Origin: Candidatus Avoscillospira avicola
Lineage (GTDB): Bacteria > Bacillota > Clostridia > Oscillospirales > Oscillospiraceae
Reading direction: 5' to 3'
NCBI GenBank assembly: GCA_018712245.1
Contig: DVHE01000014.1
Coordinates: 1-64,000 of the forward strand
Length of the DNA stretch: 64,000 nt
The notes beneath the pieces are model-generated. The model had not been told where the DNA came from and did no database searches. It saw only the letters and a list, made by a program, of their open reading frames with translations. Below, in pieces: positions 1-8,289 of the stretch; within the stretch, counting starts at the first letter, position 1, and every line of letters begins with the position of its first letter. A program made the position numbers and the translations under genes.

Positions 1-130
1 AGCCCCTCGTGAGAGGGGCTAGCCAGTAAAAACACTGCGATTGGCGAATCTTTCGTACGCCTTAAGGCGTTGCTGGCACAAGACCCTTATAGGGTCTACT
101 CAAGCCACCGGCTATGCCGGTGGTCTTGAC
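1..130. repeat. Cluster of short palindromes, possible right end of an IS200/IS605-type element
   Basis: Several hairpins sit side by side in 130 bases: 1-8/13-20 (AGCCCCTC/GAGGGGCT), a 14-base perfect palindrome at 57-70 (ACGCCTTAAGGCGT), 81-87/91-97 (AGACCCT/AGGGTCT) and 105-112/116-123 (CCACCGGC/GCCGGTGG) followed by TCTTGAC. An outer pair 79-85/122-128 (CAAGACC/GGTCTTG) could enclose the last two. A subterminal GC hairpin followed by TTGAC resembles, from memory, the right ends of IS200/IS605/TnpB elements in Clostridia. No transposase is inside the window, so the body would lie to the left or be missing. The alternative is a terminator array for the kinase gene that ends here; only a weak T-run is seen on the minus strand. 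Confidence 0.5.
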
Positions 131-2829
131 TAACCGGTGACGGTGAAGGTGATGGCTTTGCCGGTTTCCACCAGCTTGCCGTTGAAGTAGATCTCCAGGG
201 TATAGGAGCCTGCGGTTTCAGGCATCCGGGACAGCTCGCCGACGTACATATCGTTGGACCACATATCGCTCCAGACAGCTTCGCCGCTGTAGTGATCGAC
301 TACGTTGCCGTCGCTGTCGCGAACCACCAGGAGTGTGGTGACGGTGTCGTCACTGCTCTGGATGTTGCCCAGGGTCTCGCAGGCGAAGGCCAAAATCTCA
401 CCGGGGCCGAAGCTGGTACGGGTGGTGCCGAGATTGCGGTAGGTCCAGTCGTCGTTGGACGGGCGGAGCCAGGTGCTGACGTAGGCAGTGGTAAAGCCGT
501 AGTCCTTGAAGCTCTCGGCCTGGGGCATGGTGTAGTCCAGCGTGGTCTCGCCAGCCACGGCCTTGCCGGTGGCCTCCTGAATCTCGATGGTGTAAGTGCT
601 GTTGGGGATCAACCCATTCAAGGTGACAGTTGTCTCAGAGGCCTGCTCCACGGCATTGGTTTCCTGCCCCTTCACGCCGTAGACCACCAGCCACTGGGTG
701 TCGTCCGAGCTGACTTCGCAGTTCCAGGAGACGGTCAGGCCGCCGGTTTCGTTGGGCGTGGCAGTCAAATCCGTGATGGTGAGATCATCGGGGGTGATCT
801 CCGTGCTGACGGCCCGGGCCATGCTGTCGGAAGTGATGAGAATGGTATAGGTCTCGCCGGCCTTGAGGTTTTCCAGCGTAGCGGTGCTTTCCGTAACGGT
901 TTGGGTGTCGGAATAGCCGTCCGTGCCGGTGATGTTCAAGGTCCAGCTCTCCGGCTTGTCACCGGTGAATTCCCAAGTGAGGGTGGCGGTGGAGCCGGGG
1001 ATGAAAGCGCGGATATCGGTGATGGTGACGGAGGGGATGGTCTTGCCGGTGGCGGTAGTGGCGCCGGTCAGCTGCAAGTCATCGGGGTCCATCAGCGTCA
1101 CGGTGTATTCCGTGTCGGGGTCCAGGCCGGTGAGGGTGACGGTGTGGCCGGTAAAGACCTTGGTCTCCGTCTCGCCGCCGGTGGGGCCGTAAGCCACGGT
1201 CCACTCCTCCGGTTCGCTGCCGTCTACCACAAAGGAAAGCTCAATCTCGCTGACGGTTTCACGGTTGACGGTGAAGCTCACAATGTTGGTGGTGGACTTG
1301 GTGGAGGTGATAAAGGAGGAGACACCGGCAATGGTCTCCCGCTCAAAGCCCTCCACAGAGATGGTGTACTGGGTGCCGGCGGCCAGATCGGAGAATACAT
1401 TGGGTTCTCCGGTGTAGGGCTGCCGGGTGACATTGCCGTAGGCGTCGGTGCAGACAACCTCCAGCTTGTCCGGCGATTCCTGAGTGGTGATGGACACGGT
1501 GATGGAGTCCACCGTCCGCTCCAGTGCCTCGATGCTGTCGATGGTCAGGGTATCGGTGCGGATGAAGAAGAACCATACCGCTGCACCCGCCAGGCCCAGC
1601 ACCACCAGCACAGCCAGAATGGTGGGGGCCCATTTGGCGAATTTTTTTCGTTTTCGGGGTTTTTCGCCGCTGCCCTCCAGCGGGACATCGTCCTCCGGCG
1701 GTTCTAGGGAGCGTCCGGCGTCGTAGTCCTGGTCAATGTCCCGGTGAACGGATTCGATCAGGGCGTTGAGCATTTCGTTGTCGGGCGTGAAGTTCTCCTT
1801 GAAGGTCTCGTCCATTTCCTCGGTATTGGCGAACTGTACCGGCTCCACCGCTTCCTCGGCAGCCTCCTGATCGACGGAGACGTCATCGGCAACAATGGGC
1901 GGGGTAATGGGGTCGTCTCCCACTTGGTTGCGCATCATGTAAGAGGAAATGGCCTCTTTCAGCTCCGCGGGTGTCTGGTAGCGGTCCTCGGGTTTGAAGG
2001 CACAGGCCTTGCCGATGATCTCCGCCATTTCATAGTCCGCGAACATGGGTGCCGGCAGCGCCTGTCCGGTGATCCGCAGCTTGTCTGCGGATTTGGCGGA
2101 GGTCTTTTCGTCCTCCAGCGGCGCGTGGTTGCCGTTGTAGATGCGGTAGAGGATCAAGCCTACGGCGTAGAGGTCAATGGTCTCATTGACGTTGGCCATC
2201 AGCTCAAACAGCTCCGGGGCAGAGAAGGGACTGAGCATCCCCTCGGGCATGGAGCAGTATTTGAGATCCTCGATCTTAGCCAATCCCATGTCACCCAGCA
2301 TGAAGTGGCCCTGGGGGCTGAGATAGATGTTGCTGGGCTTGACGTCCCGGTGGATGAGACCGGCCTCCCGCAGGTCCGCCAGGGCGTTGCACAGATCCAT
2401 CGCCAAGTTGACGGCACTGGTGTGGGTGATGTCCGTCTTGAGCAGGTACTGCTCCAGGGTGGTGCGGAATTCTGCCAACAGAAACACGTCGAAGCCGACG
2501 CCATCCTCCTTGGGGCGGATCTCATAGCTGCGGAAACAATCCAGATTGGGGCTGTTGGAGAGGGACTCCATCTGCTCCAGCTCTGCCTGGTAATCGGCCA
2601 CCACCTGCTGGTAATAGGCTTGCGCCGCCTCCTGGTCCGACGCGGCGCCGGTGAAGATCAGAGCCTCCACCTGCTTCTGCGATTCGGGAACCGAGATATG
2701 CTTGAGAACGTAGAGCTGTTCGGACCGGGTGCTTTTTACGGAGTAGACGCTGGTGCCGCCCCGACGGCCCAGACACTCCTGCACCTCCATATTGGTCAGT
2801 AGCGCTGTATTGAGTTCAAATTCTGCCAA
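130..2829 (-). CDS. Membrane Ser/Thr protein kinase with extracytoplasmic FnIII-like repeats
   Basis: The 899-residue product has an N-terminal Hanks-type kinase domain of about 300 residues: VLKH with Lys43, catalytic HRDVKPSN (160-167), DMG in place of DFG (180-182) and APE (204-206). An acidic linker and a basic stretch lead to one membrane helix (about 401-422). The outer half, about 475 residues, is a run of roughly five beta-sandwich repeats of fibronectin-III type, with recurring patterns such as LTGLDPDTEYTV and LNGLIPNSTYTI. Known clostridial PrkC kinases carry PASTA repeats here instead; none is seen. Cytoplasmic phosphorylation driven by an outside signal is inferred. The start is taken as TTG at 2829 because AAGGAGG (2838-2844) lies 8 bases upstream; an upstream TTG at 2847 would swallow that site. 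The stop codon abuts the palindrome cluster. Confidence 0.88.
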   Translation of the reverse strand: MAEFELNTALLTNMEVQECLGRRGGTSVYSVKSTRSEQLYVLKHISVPESQKQVEALIFTGAASDQEAAQAYYQQVVADYQAELEQMESLSNSPNLDCFRSYEIRPKEDGVGFDVFLLAEFRTTLEQYLLKTDITHTSAVNLAMDLCNALADLREAGLIHRDVKPSNIYLSPQGHFMLGDMGLAKIEDLKYCSMPEGMLSPFSAPELFELMANVNETIDLYAVGLILYRIYNGNHAPLEDEKTSAKSADKLRITGQALPAPMFADYEMAEIIGKACAFKPEDRYQTPAELKEAISSYMMRNQVGDDPITPPIVADDVSVDQEAAEEAVEPVQFANTEEMDETFKENFTPDNEMLNALIESVHRDIDQDYDAGRSLEPPEDDVPLEGSGEKPRKRKKFAKWAPTILAVLVVLGLAGAAVWFFFIRTDTLTIDSIEALERTVDSITVSITTQESPDKLEVVCTDAYGNVTRQPYTGEPNVFSDLAAGTQYTISVEGFERETIAGVSSFITSTKSTTNIVSFTVNRETVSEIELSFVVDGSEPEEWTVAYGPTGGETETKVFTGHTVTLTGLDPDTEYTVTLMDPDDLQLTGATTATGKTIPSVTITDIRAFIPGSTATLTWEFTGDKPESWTLNITGTDGYSDTQTVTESTATLENLKAGETYTILITSDSMARAVSTEITPDDLTITDLTATPNETGGLTVSWNCEVSSDDTQWLVVYGVKGQETNAVEQASETTVTLNGLIPNSTYTIEIQEATGKAVAGETTLDYTMPQAESFKDYGFTTAYVSTWLRPSNDDWTYRNLGTTRTSFGPGEILAFACETLGNIQSSDDTVTTLLVVRDSDGNVVDHYSGEAVWSDMWSNDMYVGELSRMPETAGSYTLEIYFNGKLVETGKAITFTVTG

Positions 2830-2860
2830 GCGTTTCGCCTCCTTCAACTCATACAGCTTT

Positions 2861-2889
2861 ATTCTAGGCGATTTTGGTTAAAATTGCAA
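2861..2889 (-). promoter_or_regulatory. Sigma-A promoter of the kinase gene
   Basis: Minus-strand TTGCAA (2884-2889), 17-base spacer, TAGAAT (2861-2866), followed by AAGGAGG at 2838-2844. It fires away from the zinc-ribbon gene promoter. Confidence 0.65.
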
Positions 2890-3069
2890 TACAATTTTCC
2901 TTCGAAGGCCATTTGCTGGCAAATTTCATGCCGAAAAAATAAATCGAAAAAACTGGAACCGGATGCCATATTTAATTCGTCTTAATTACTATGGCGCCCA
3001 AAAGACTGTTTCCGACGGTCAGACGTTCTCCGGCCACAGCGAAGAGACGCCATCGGCGTGAGAAAGAAG

Positions 3070-3098
3070 TTGGAATCTGACGAAAGTTATGGTATGAT
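3070..3098 (+). promoter_or_regulatory. Sigma-A promoter of the zinc-ribbon/BIG2 gene
   Basis: TTGGAA (3070-3075), 17-base spacer, TATGAT (3093-3098). A good AGGAGGT site (3119-3125) precedes the ATG at 3132. Confidence 0.6.
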
Positions 3099-3131
3099 GG
3101 GAACGGTAATTTCATTCAGGAGGTCCAGGCA

Positions 3132-4379
3132 ATGAAACTCAAAACCTGTGAATATTGCGGCACGGAATATAGTAGTGAACTGCGTACGTGCCCACTCTGC
3201 GGAAAGGTGGGTGCCTCCGACCAGGGGCCCCAGGCGCCGCAGGCGCGGTCTGGGCGCAAAGGCGACAGCCGGGGGAAATCCCGCAAGGCGCCTCCGCCGG
3301 ATCAAGACAAAATTCCCCGTTGGATGTGGGCTATGATTTGTGTGATCCTGGGTCTGGCTGTGCTGCTGGGTGCCGGCTACTTTGCCTATGTCATGGGCTT
3401 TTTCGGCAGCGGCTCCACTACGTCCCAGACGCAGATCAGCGACACTCAGACCACAGAGCCGGAGGATACCCAGACAGATATTACCCCGGAGACGGACGAG
3501 ACCGAGGACAGCCAGCCCGAGGAAGACGACACCGCAGCTACCAGCGGCGTGCCCTGCACCTCGCTGACGCTGAGTCAGGATTCCATTACCCTGGATGAGG
3601 CGGGCGGCCATATCTTCCTGACGGCGGTGTCCCGTCCCGCCGACTGCACGGACAAGATTACCTACCAGAGCAGCGACGACTCCATCGTCACCATCAATGA
3701 AAACGGCATGATTACGGCGGTGGCGCCGGGTGAGGTGGAGATCATCGTCACCTGCGGCAGCATCACGGAGCGGTGCAGCGTTCTCTGTGACTTTGAAGCT
3801 GCCACGACGGAGCCGGACACGGACACCCCGGATGACAACGACAGCGATACCCAGCAGCCGGACGTCTCTGCCTCCGACGGGTCTGACGCGTCTCTCAGTT
3901 CCACTGACTTCACCCTCTTCCGTCCGGGCGAGAAGACCACACTGACGGTACACAATGCCCCCGCCGGTGCGACAATCACCTATGTCTCCTCGGACGCCAG
4001 CGTGGTTACCGTCACCAATACCGGTGAAGTGACTGCGGTGGGCAGCGGTACGGCCACCATCACCGTTACAGTGAATTCCACCAAGCTCACCTGCATCGCC
4101 CGCTGCAATCTGGGTGACAGCGCGGAGACCGGTGATACCGGCGACAGCGACGTGACTTACAGCCTCAGCCATACCGACGTCACGCTCTTCAGCAGCGGTG
4201 AATCCTTCCAGATCACGGTCAGCCCCACACCGGGCAGCGTGTCCTGGTCTACTTCCAACAGTGCGGTCTGCTCTGTGGACGGCAGCGGCAATGTCACCGC
4301 AGTCGGCTCCGGCACCGCCAATGTGACCGCCACCATCGGCGGCAAGACTTACACCTGCATCGTCCGCTGCGGCTTCTGA
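3132..4379 (+). CDS. Zinc-ribbon, single-pass membrane protein with three Ig-like (BIG2) domains
   Basis: The 415-residue product begins with a four-cysteine zinc ribbon (Cys6, Cys9, Cys20, Cys23), then a basic linker, one membrane helix (about residues 62-90) and an acidic Thr/Glu-rich spacer. Three Ig-like repeats of the BIG2 type follow, each with an 'S(S/N)(D/S)xxVxxVxxxGxVTAVxxGxAxIT' core and ending in Cys-x-x-Cys-like strands (Cys pairs may form disulphides). The ribbon should be inside the cell and the Ig-like part outside. No enzyme domain is seen. It is divergent from the kinase gene, which has the same plan of cytoplasmic head, one helix and outer beta-sandwiches, so a shared surface or sensing role is plausible but unproven. 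Confidence 0.8.
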   Translation: MKLKTCEYCGTEYSSELRTCPLCGKVGASDQGPQAPQARSGRKGDSRGKSRKAPPPDQDKIPRWMWAMICVILGLAVLLGAGYFAYVMGFFGSGSTTSQTQISDTQTTEPEDTQTDITPETDETEDSQPEEDDTAATSGVPCTSLTLSQDSITLDEAGGHIFLTAVSRPADCTDKITYQSSDDSIVTINENGMITAVAPGEVEIIVTCGSITERCSVLCDFEAATTEPDTDTPDDNDSDTQQPDVSASDGSDASLSSTDFTLFRPGEKTTLTVHNAPAGATITYVSSDASVVTVTNTGEVTAVGSGTATITVTVNSTKLTCIARCNLGDSAETGDTGDSDVTYSLSHTDVTLFSSGESFQITVSPTPGSVSWSTSNSAVCSVDGSGNVTAVGSGTANVTATIGGKTYTCIVRCGF

Positions 4380-4413
4380 CGCTGCACGCTTCGGGCGCTG
4401 TCAGAAGGAAACA

Positions 4414-4452
4414 GAAAAAATGGCGGTGGGCAGAAACAACTGCCCGCCGCCA
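4414..4452 (-). terminator. Terminator of the DUF378 gene
   Basis: A 13-base stem, 4421-4433 with 4440-4452 (one G-T wobble), and on the minus strand a T-run complementary to the As at 4415-4420. Confidence 0.75.
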
Positions 4453-4463
4453 TAGCCGGGGAA

Positions 4464-4658
4464 TTACTCCTTGCTGTTTTTTCGAAACAGCAGCGTGATG
4501 CACCAAAGGCCTGCCAGACCAACCAGTGCGTAGATGATCCGGCTCACAACGGCAGTCTGACCGCCGAAAATCCAGGCAACCAGGTCAAATTTTGCAAGAC
4601 CCACCAGGCCCCAGTTGATTGCGCCGATGATAACCAGAATCAGAGATATGGTGTCCAA
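4464..4658 (-). CDS. DUF378 family small membrane protein (YuzA-like)
   Basis: A 64-residue protein with two hydrophobic helices (about 4-20 and 36-56) separated by a short loop. The N-terminal pattern LVIIGAINWGLVGL followed by FDLVAWIFG is the DUF378 signature. The function of the family is unknown. It is monocistronic, with its own terminator, convergent with the BIG2 gene. A TATAAT on the minus strand at 4711-4716 could be its -10, but no good -35 box accompanies it. Confidence 0.85.
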   Translation of the reverse strand: MDTISLILVIIGAINWGLVGLAKFDLVAWIFGGQTAVVSRIIYALVGLAGLWCITLLFRKNSKE

Positions 4659-4690
4659 TTTGATCCCTCCATTTCATTCGGGTTTTATCA

Positions 4691-4718
4691 TTGTGCGCAA
4701 TTTTAACCGCATTATACA
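4691..4718 (+). promoter_or_regulatory. Weak candidate promoter of apgM
   Basis: TTGTGC (4691-4696), 16-base spacer, TATACA (4713-4718). The same AT-rich block reads TATAAT on the minus strand (4711-4716), so it may serve both directions. Confidence 0.35.
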
Positions 4719-4772
4719 AACATAAGATCATCGCGCCGATGAAATCCCAATCCATGGAAAGCTGGAACGAAT

Positions 4773-6014
4773 ATGAAATACATTTTAGTGATCGGAGACG
4801 GCATGGCGGATAATCCGCTGCCGGAACTGGACGGAAAAACGCCGCTGGAAGCCGCGGTCAAGCCTGTGATCGACGCCTTGGCCCAGGCGGGAACGCTGGG
4901 AAGCGTCCGCACGGTACCGGAACTCCTGCCGCCCGGCAGCGACACAGCCATTCTGTCCATTTTCGGCTGCGACCCCAATCGGTATTTCACCGGCCGCAGT
5001 CCGCTGGAGGCCGCCGGCTGCGGCGTCTCTCTGGAGCCCGGCTGCGCCAGCTTCCGCTGCAACATGATCTGCGTGGAGGACGGCGACGGCCCCTTCGACG
5101 AGAAGCGGATTCTCTCTCACAACGCCGGTTCCATCGACGGTGAGACGTCCATGGCCATCATCCGGGAGCTTTGTGAAGAACCCGAGTTTCATGCTGCCAT
5201 GGAGAAGGCAGGCATGACCATTTCGCCCACGCCCTCCTTCCGGCATATCGCCCAGCAGAAGGGCGGCGACATCCGCGGCCTGGTGGCCACGCCGCCTCAC
5301 GACATTCTGGGCCAGCAGGTGGGCGACTATGCCTTCTCCGGCAATGACAACGCCGCCACACTGTGGAGCCTGATGGAGCTGGCCAACCGCAAGCTGGAGC
5401 ATCTGCCCTGCAACGAAGCCCGACGCGCCCAGGGGAAGAAGCCGGCCAACGGAATCTGGTTCTGGGCCGAGGGAACGGCGGTTGCTCTGCCCAATTTTGT
5501 GGAACGCTATGGCCACGGCGGCAGCGTCATCAGCGCGGTGCCGCTGGTCCACGGAATCGGCGCCCTGACCGGCCTCAAGCCTGTCACTGTGGAGGGAGCC
5601 ACCGGCGAGGTGGATACCAACTACGCCGGCAAGCTCCAGGCGGCCAAGGACGCCTTGGCCGGCGGCGACGAATTTTTGTGCCTTCACTTGGAGGCGCCGG
5701 ACGAATCCACCCACAACGGAAGTCTTCCGGATAAACTGCTGGCCATTCACCAGCTGGACAGCCTGATTGTCGCGCCGCTGCTACAGTGGCTCCAGGAGCA
5801 GAAGATGGACTACCGGCTGCTGCTCCTCAGTGACCATAAGACTCTGATGTCCACCCGCACCCATGACGGCGATCCGGTGCCGTTCCTCCTCTACGACAGC
5901 ACGGCGCCCCGGTCCGACGGTCTCAGCTATACCGAGGCCAACGGTGAAAAGGGACCCTTTGTAGAGCATGGCACTGATCTTATGGCGCTCCTATTTGGGA
6001 AGAAAACTCTGTAA
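4773..6014 (+). CDS. apgM: Cofactor-independent phosphoglycerate mutase, archaeal (ApgM) type
   Basis: This 413-residue member of the alkaline phosphatase superfamily interconverts 3- and 2-phosphoglycerate in glycolysis, using two metal ions. The N-terminus carries the metal-site motif VIGDGMAD; GSDTAILSIFGCDP (from residue 55) holds the likely catalytic Ser56, followed by GRSPLEAAGCG. C-terminal metal ligands are suggested by HLEAPDESTHNG and SDHKTLMSTRTHDGDPVPF. The family was once proposed to be a homoserine kinase, so that alternative name may appear. The Shine-Dalgarno site is weak. The DUF1015 gene follows after 54 bases. Confidence 0.9.
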   Translation: MKYILVIGDGMADNPLPELDGKTPLEAAVKPVIDALAQAGTLGSVRTVPELLPPGSDTAILSIFGCDPNRYFTGRSPLEAAGCGVSLEPGCASFRCNMICVEDGDGPFDEKRILSHNAGSIDGETSMAIIRELCEEPEFHAAMEKAGMTISPTPSFRHIAQQKGGDIRGLVATPPHDILGQQVGDYAFSGNDNAATLWSLMELANRKLEHLPCNEARRAQGKKPANGIWFWAEGTAVALPNFVERYGHGGSVISAVPLVHGIGALTGLKPVTVEGATGEVDTNYAGKLQAAKDALAGGDEFLCLHLEAPDESTHNGSLPDKLLAIHQLDSLIVAPLLQWLQEQKMDYRLLLLSDHKTLMSTRTHDGDPVPFLLYDSTAPRSDGLSYTEANGEKGPFVEHGTDLMALLFGKKTL

Positions 6015-6068
6015 CCCTCGTTTTTGGACTTGAACAATACACCATCCATACAGAAAGGAGACCTGACC

Positions 6069-7307
6069 ATGCAAGCATTTTTGCCAGCCGACATTCTGCT
6101 GCCCCAGGTGAAATCCATGGAGCAGTGGGCGGTGATCGCCTGTGACCAGTTTTCCTCTCAGCCGGCCTATTGGGACCGGGTCCGTGAGAACGCAGCAGGT
6201 GCGCCGTCCACCATCAACCTGATTCTGCCGGAGGCGGAGCTGGGCACGCCCCAGGAGGCTGCCCACACCGCACTCATCAACGAGACCATGGCCCGCTATC
6301 TGGCGGACGGCGTCTTCCGGACGTATCCTCGCTCCTTTGTCTATGTGGAGCGGACCCTGGAGAGCGGCGCCATCCGCAAGGGCCTGGTGGGCATGGTGGA
6401 TTTGGAGGCGTACGACTATTCCGTCGGCTCCACCTCGGCCATCCGTGCCACAGAGAAGACCGTGGTGGAGCGCATTCCGCCCCGGATGCGGGTTCGGAAG
6501 GACGCGCCCATTGAACTTCCGCACATTCTGATGCTCTGTGACGACCACGACAAGGTGCTGATCGAACCGGTGGCCGCCCAGAAGGACGCCCTGCCCAAGC
6601 TCTATGACTTTGAACTGATGGAGGGCGGCGGCCACATCACCGGCTGGCTGGTGCAGGGTATGGCGGTGGACGACTTCGAGGCCCGCCTGGCCGACTACAC
6701 GGCCCATGTGGGGGAGAAGTATCAGGGCCTTCCCGGTGTGCCCATGGTTTTCGCCGTGGGCGACGGCAACCACTCCCTGGCCACGGCGAAGGCTTGCTAT
6801 GAGGCACGCAAGGAAGCCCATCCCGGCGAGGACCTCTCTCAGCACCCGGCTCGGTTTGCCCTGGTGGAGCTGGAGAACATCCACGATGAGGCTCAAGTCT
6901 TTGAGCCCATCCACCGCGTCGTCACCCACACCGATCCCAGGGCGATGCTGGAGGCCCTGGTGCCCTGGTGCGCCTCCGAAGGCTTCCCGGTGGAGTGGCA
7001 CATCGGCGAAGAGTCTGGCACGGTGTACCTGGACAAGAACCGCAGTCAGCTGGCTGTGGGCGTGCTCCAGGCATTCCTGGATCAGTACCTGGCCGACCAT
7101 CCCGGCGAGATCGACTATATTCACGGCGACAGTGACCTCAAGGAGCTGGCGGCCCAGGAAAACGCCATCGGCTTCCTACTCCCGGCCATGGAAAAGAGCC
7201 AGCTGTTCCGCGGTGTTATCGCCGACGGCATCCTGCCCCGCAAGACCTTCTCCATGGGCCATGCCCGAGAAAAACGATACTATCTGGAAGGACGCGCCAT
7301 CAAGTGA
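6069..7307 (+). CDS. DUF1015 family protein
   Basis: The 412-residue product starts MQAFLPADILLP. The ATG at 6069 is chosen because AAAGGAGA lies just upstream (about 6055-6062); an in-frame ATG at 6024 lacks such a site. Motifs typical of DUF1015 are visible: DQFSSQPAYWDRV near the start, RSFVYVERT and the conserved VGDGNHSLATAKACYE in the middle, and ending in GILPRKTFSMGHAREKRYYLEGR. No biochemical role is established for the family; neighbours in other clostridia are often serine or central-carbon genes. Here it lies between apgM and ispE and overlaps ispE by four bases (GTGA), so co-translation is likely. Confidence 0.88.
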   Translation: MQAFLPADILLPQVKSMEQWAVIACDQFSSQPAYWDRVRENAAGAPSTINLILPEAELGTPQEAAHTALINETMARYLADGVFRTYPRSFVYVERTLESGAIRKGLVGMVDLEAYDYSVGSTSAIRATEKTVVERIPPRMRVRKDAPIELPHILMLCDDHDKVLIEPVAAQKDALPKLYDFELMEGGGHITGWLVQGMAVDDFEARLADYTAHVGEKYQGLPGVPMVFAVGDGNHSLATAKACYEARKEAHPGEDLSQHPARFALVELENIHDEAQVFEPIHRVVTHTDPRAMLEALVPWCASEGFPVEWHIGEESGTVYLDKNRSQLAVGVLQAFLDQYLADHPGEIDYIHGDSDLKELAAQENAIGFLLPAMEKSQLFRGVIADGILPRKTFSMGHAREKRYYLEGRAIK

Positions 7308-8173
7308 TTACGTTACAGCAAAAGGCCTACGCCAAATTGAATTTGACTTTGGACGTGCTGGGCAAGCGGCCCGACGGCTACCATGAGATCGAATCGGTGA
7401 TGCAGCTGGTGAGCCTGGCAGACGACCTGGAGATCGACCTGGAGACCGGCGAGGACTGGCGCCTGGAGTGCGATATGCCGGGCGTTCCCACCGACGGGGA
7501 GAACCTGGCCTGGAAGGCCGTTGGGCTCTACTACAAGACGCTGGGCAAGGACCCCCAGGGTGTCACCATCCGCCTGACGAAGCGAATCCCCAGCGGCGCC
7601 GGATTGGGCGGCGGCAGCGCCGATGCGGCGGCTGTGCTGCTGGCCCTCAACCGCCATGAGGGCGGCGCTCTCTCGGAGCGGCAGCTCTTGAAGCTGGCCG
7701 CCAAGCTGGGCAGCGACGTGCCCTTCTGCCTCACCGGCGGCACGCAGATGGCCCGGGGCAGGGGAGAGGAACTCTCCAAGCTGCCCGCCATGCCGGACTG
7801 CTTTTTCCTGATTGTCAAGCCCGGCTTTTCCGTCTCGACGCCAGTTCTCTATGAAGCCATTGACGCGGAGGAGTCAGTTCTCCACCCCAACACTCGTGCC
7901 ATGGAAGCGGCGCTTCGCAAGGGCGAGCTGCTGGAGGTGGCCGGGTACCTGGGCAACAGCTTTGAACCTCTGGTGTCCCGGGCCAGGCCGGAGCTGCTGG
8001 CAATCCGCGCCATGATGGAGGACTGCGGTGCCCTTGGTGTGGCCATGACCGGCTCTGGCTCTGCCCTCTTCGGTGTCTTCGACGCCTTTGACATGGCTGC
8101 CATGGGCAGCATGAAGCTGATGGAACACCATCAGACCTTCCTGGCCCGCAACCTCAAGGCCGAAGAACTGTAA
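7304..8173 (+). CDS. ispE: 4-diphosphocytidyl-2-C-methyl-D-erythritol kinase
   Basis: This 289-residue GHMP-family kinase phosphorylates CDP-methylerythritol in the MEP isoprenoid pathway. It shows the N-terminal AYAKLNLTLDVLGKRPDGYHEI block, the ATP-binding glycine loop PSGAGLGGGSADAAA (about 95-109) and the C-terminal MTGSGSALFG. The start is GTG, overlapping the stop of the DUF1015 gene. Two other MEP genes, dxr and ispG, are in the 14.8-25.4 kb cluster, so ispE is separated from them. A terminator follows at once. Confidence 0.95.
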   Translation: MITLQQKAYAKLNLTLDVLGKRPDGYHEIESVMQLVSLADDLEIDLETGEDWRLECDMPGVPTDGENLAWKAVGLYYKTLGKDPQGVTIRLTKRIPSGAGLGGGSADAAAVLLALNRHEGGALSERQLLKLAAKLGSDVPFCLTGGTQMARGRGEELSKLPAMPDCFFLIVKPGFSVSTPVLYEAIDAEESVLHPNTRAMEAALRKGELLEVAGYLGNSFEPLVSRARPELLAIRAMMEDCGALGVAMTGSGSALFGVFDAFDMAAMGSMKLMEHHQTFLARNLKAEEL

Positions 8174-8185
8174 AATACGTTCTTT

Positions 8186-8216
8186 ACCCGGACCGATGAA
8201 AATCGGCCCGGGTTTT
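8186..8216 (+). terminator. Terminator after ispE
   Basis: Stem ACCCGG-A-CCGAT with ATCGG-C-CCGGGT (8186-8197/8202-8213), GAAA tetraloop, then TTTC. Confidence 0.8.
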
Positions 8217-8289
8217 CTGGAATTATGCAACCTTTCCGGGCGGCAAGGTGTCATATTGGGTAGAAGCCTTTTTGAAAGGAGGATGCCCT

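Noticed and set aside
2830-2847. Longer kinase start at TTG 2847
   Set aside because: It would place the AAGGAGG ribosome site inside the coding region; TTG 2829 is correctly spaced.
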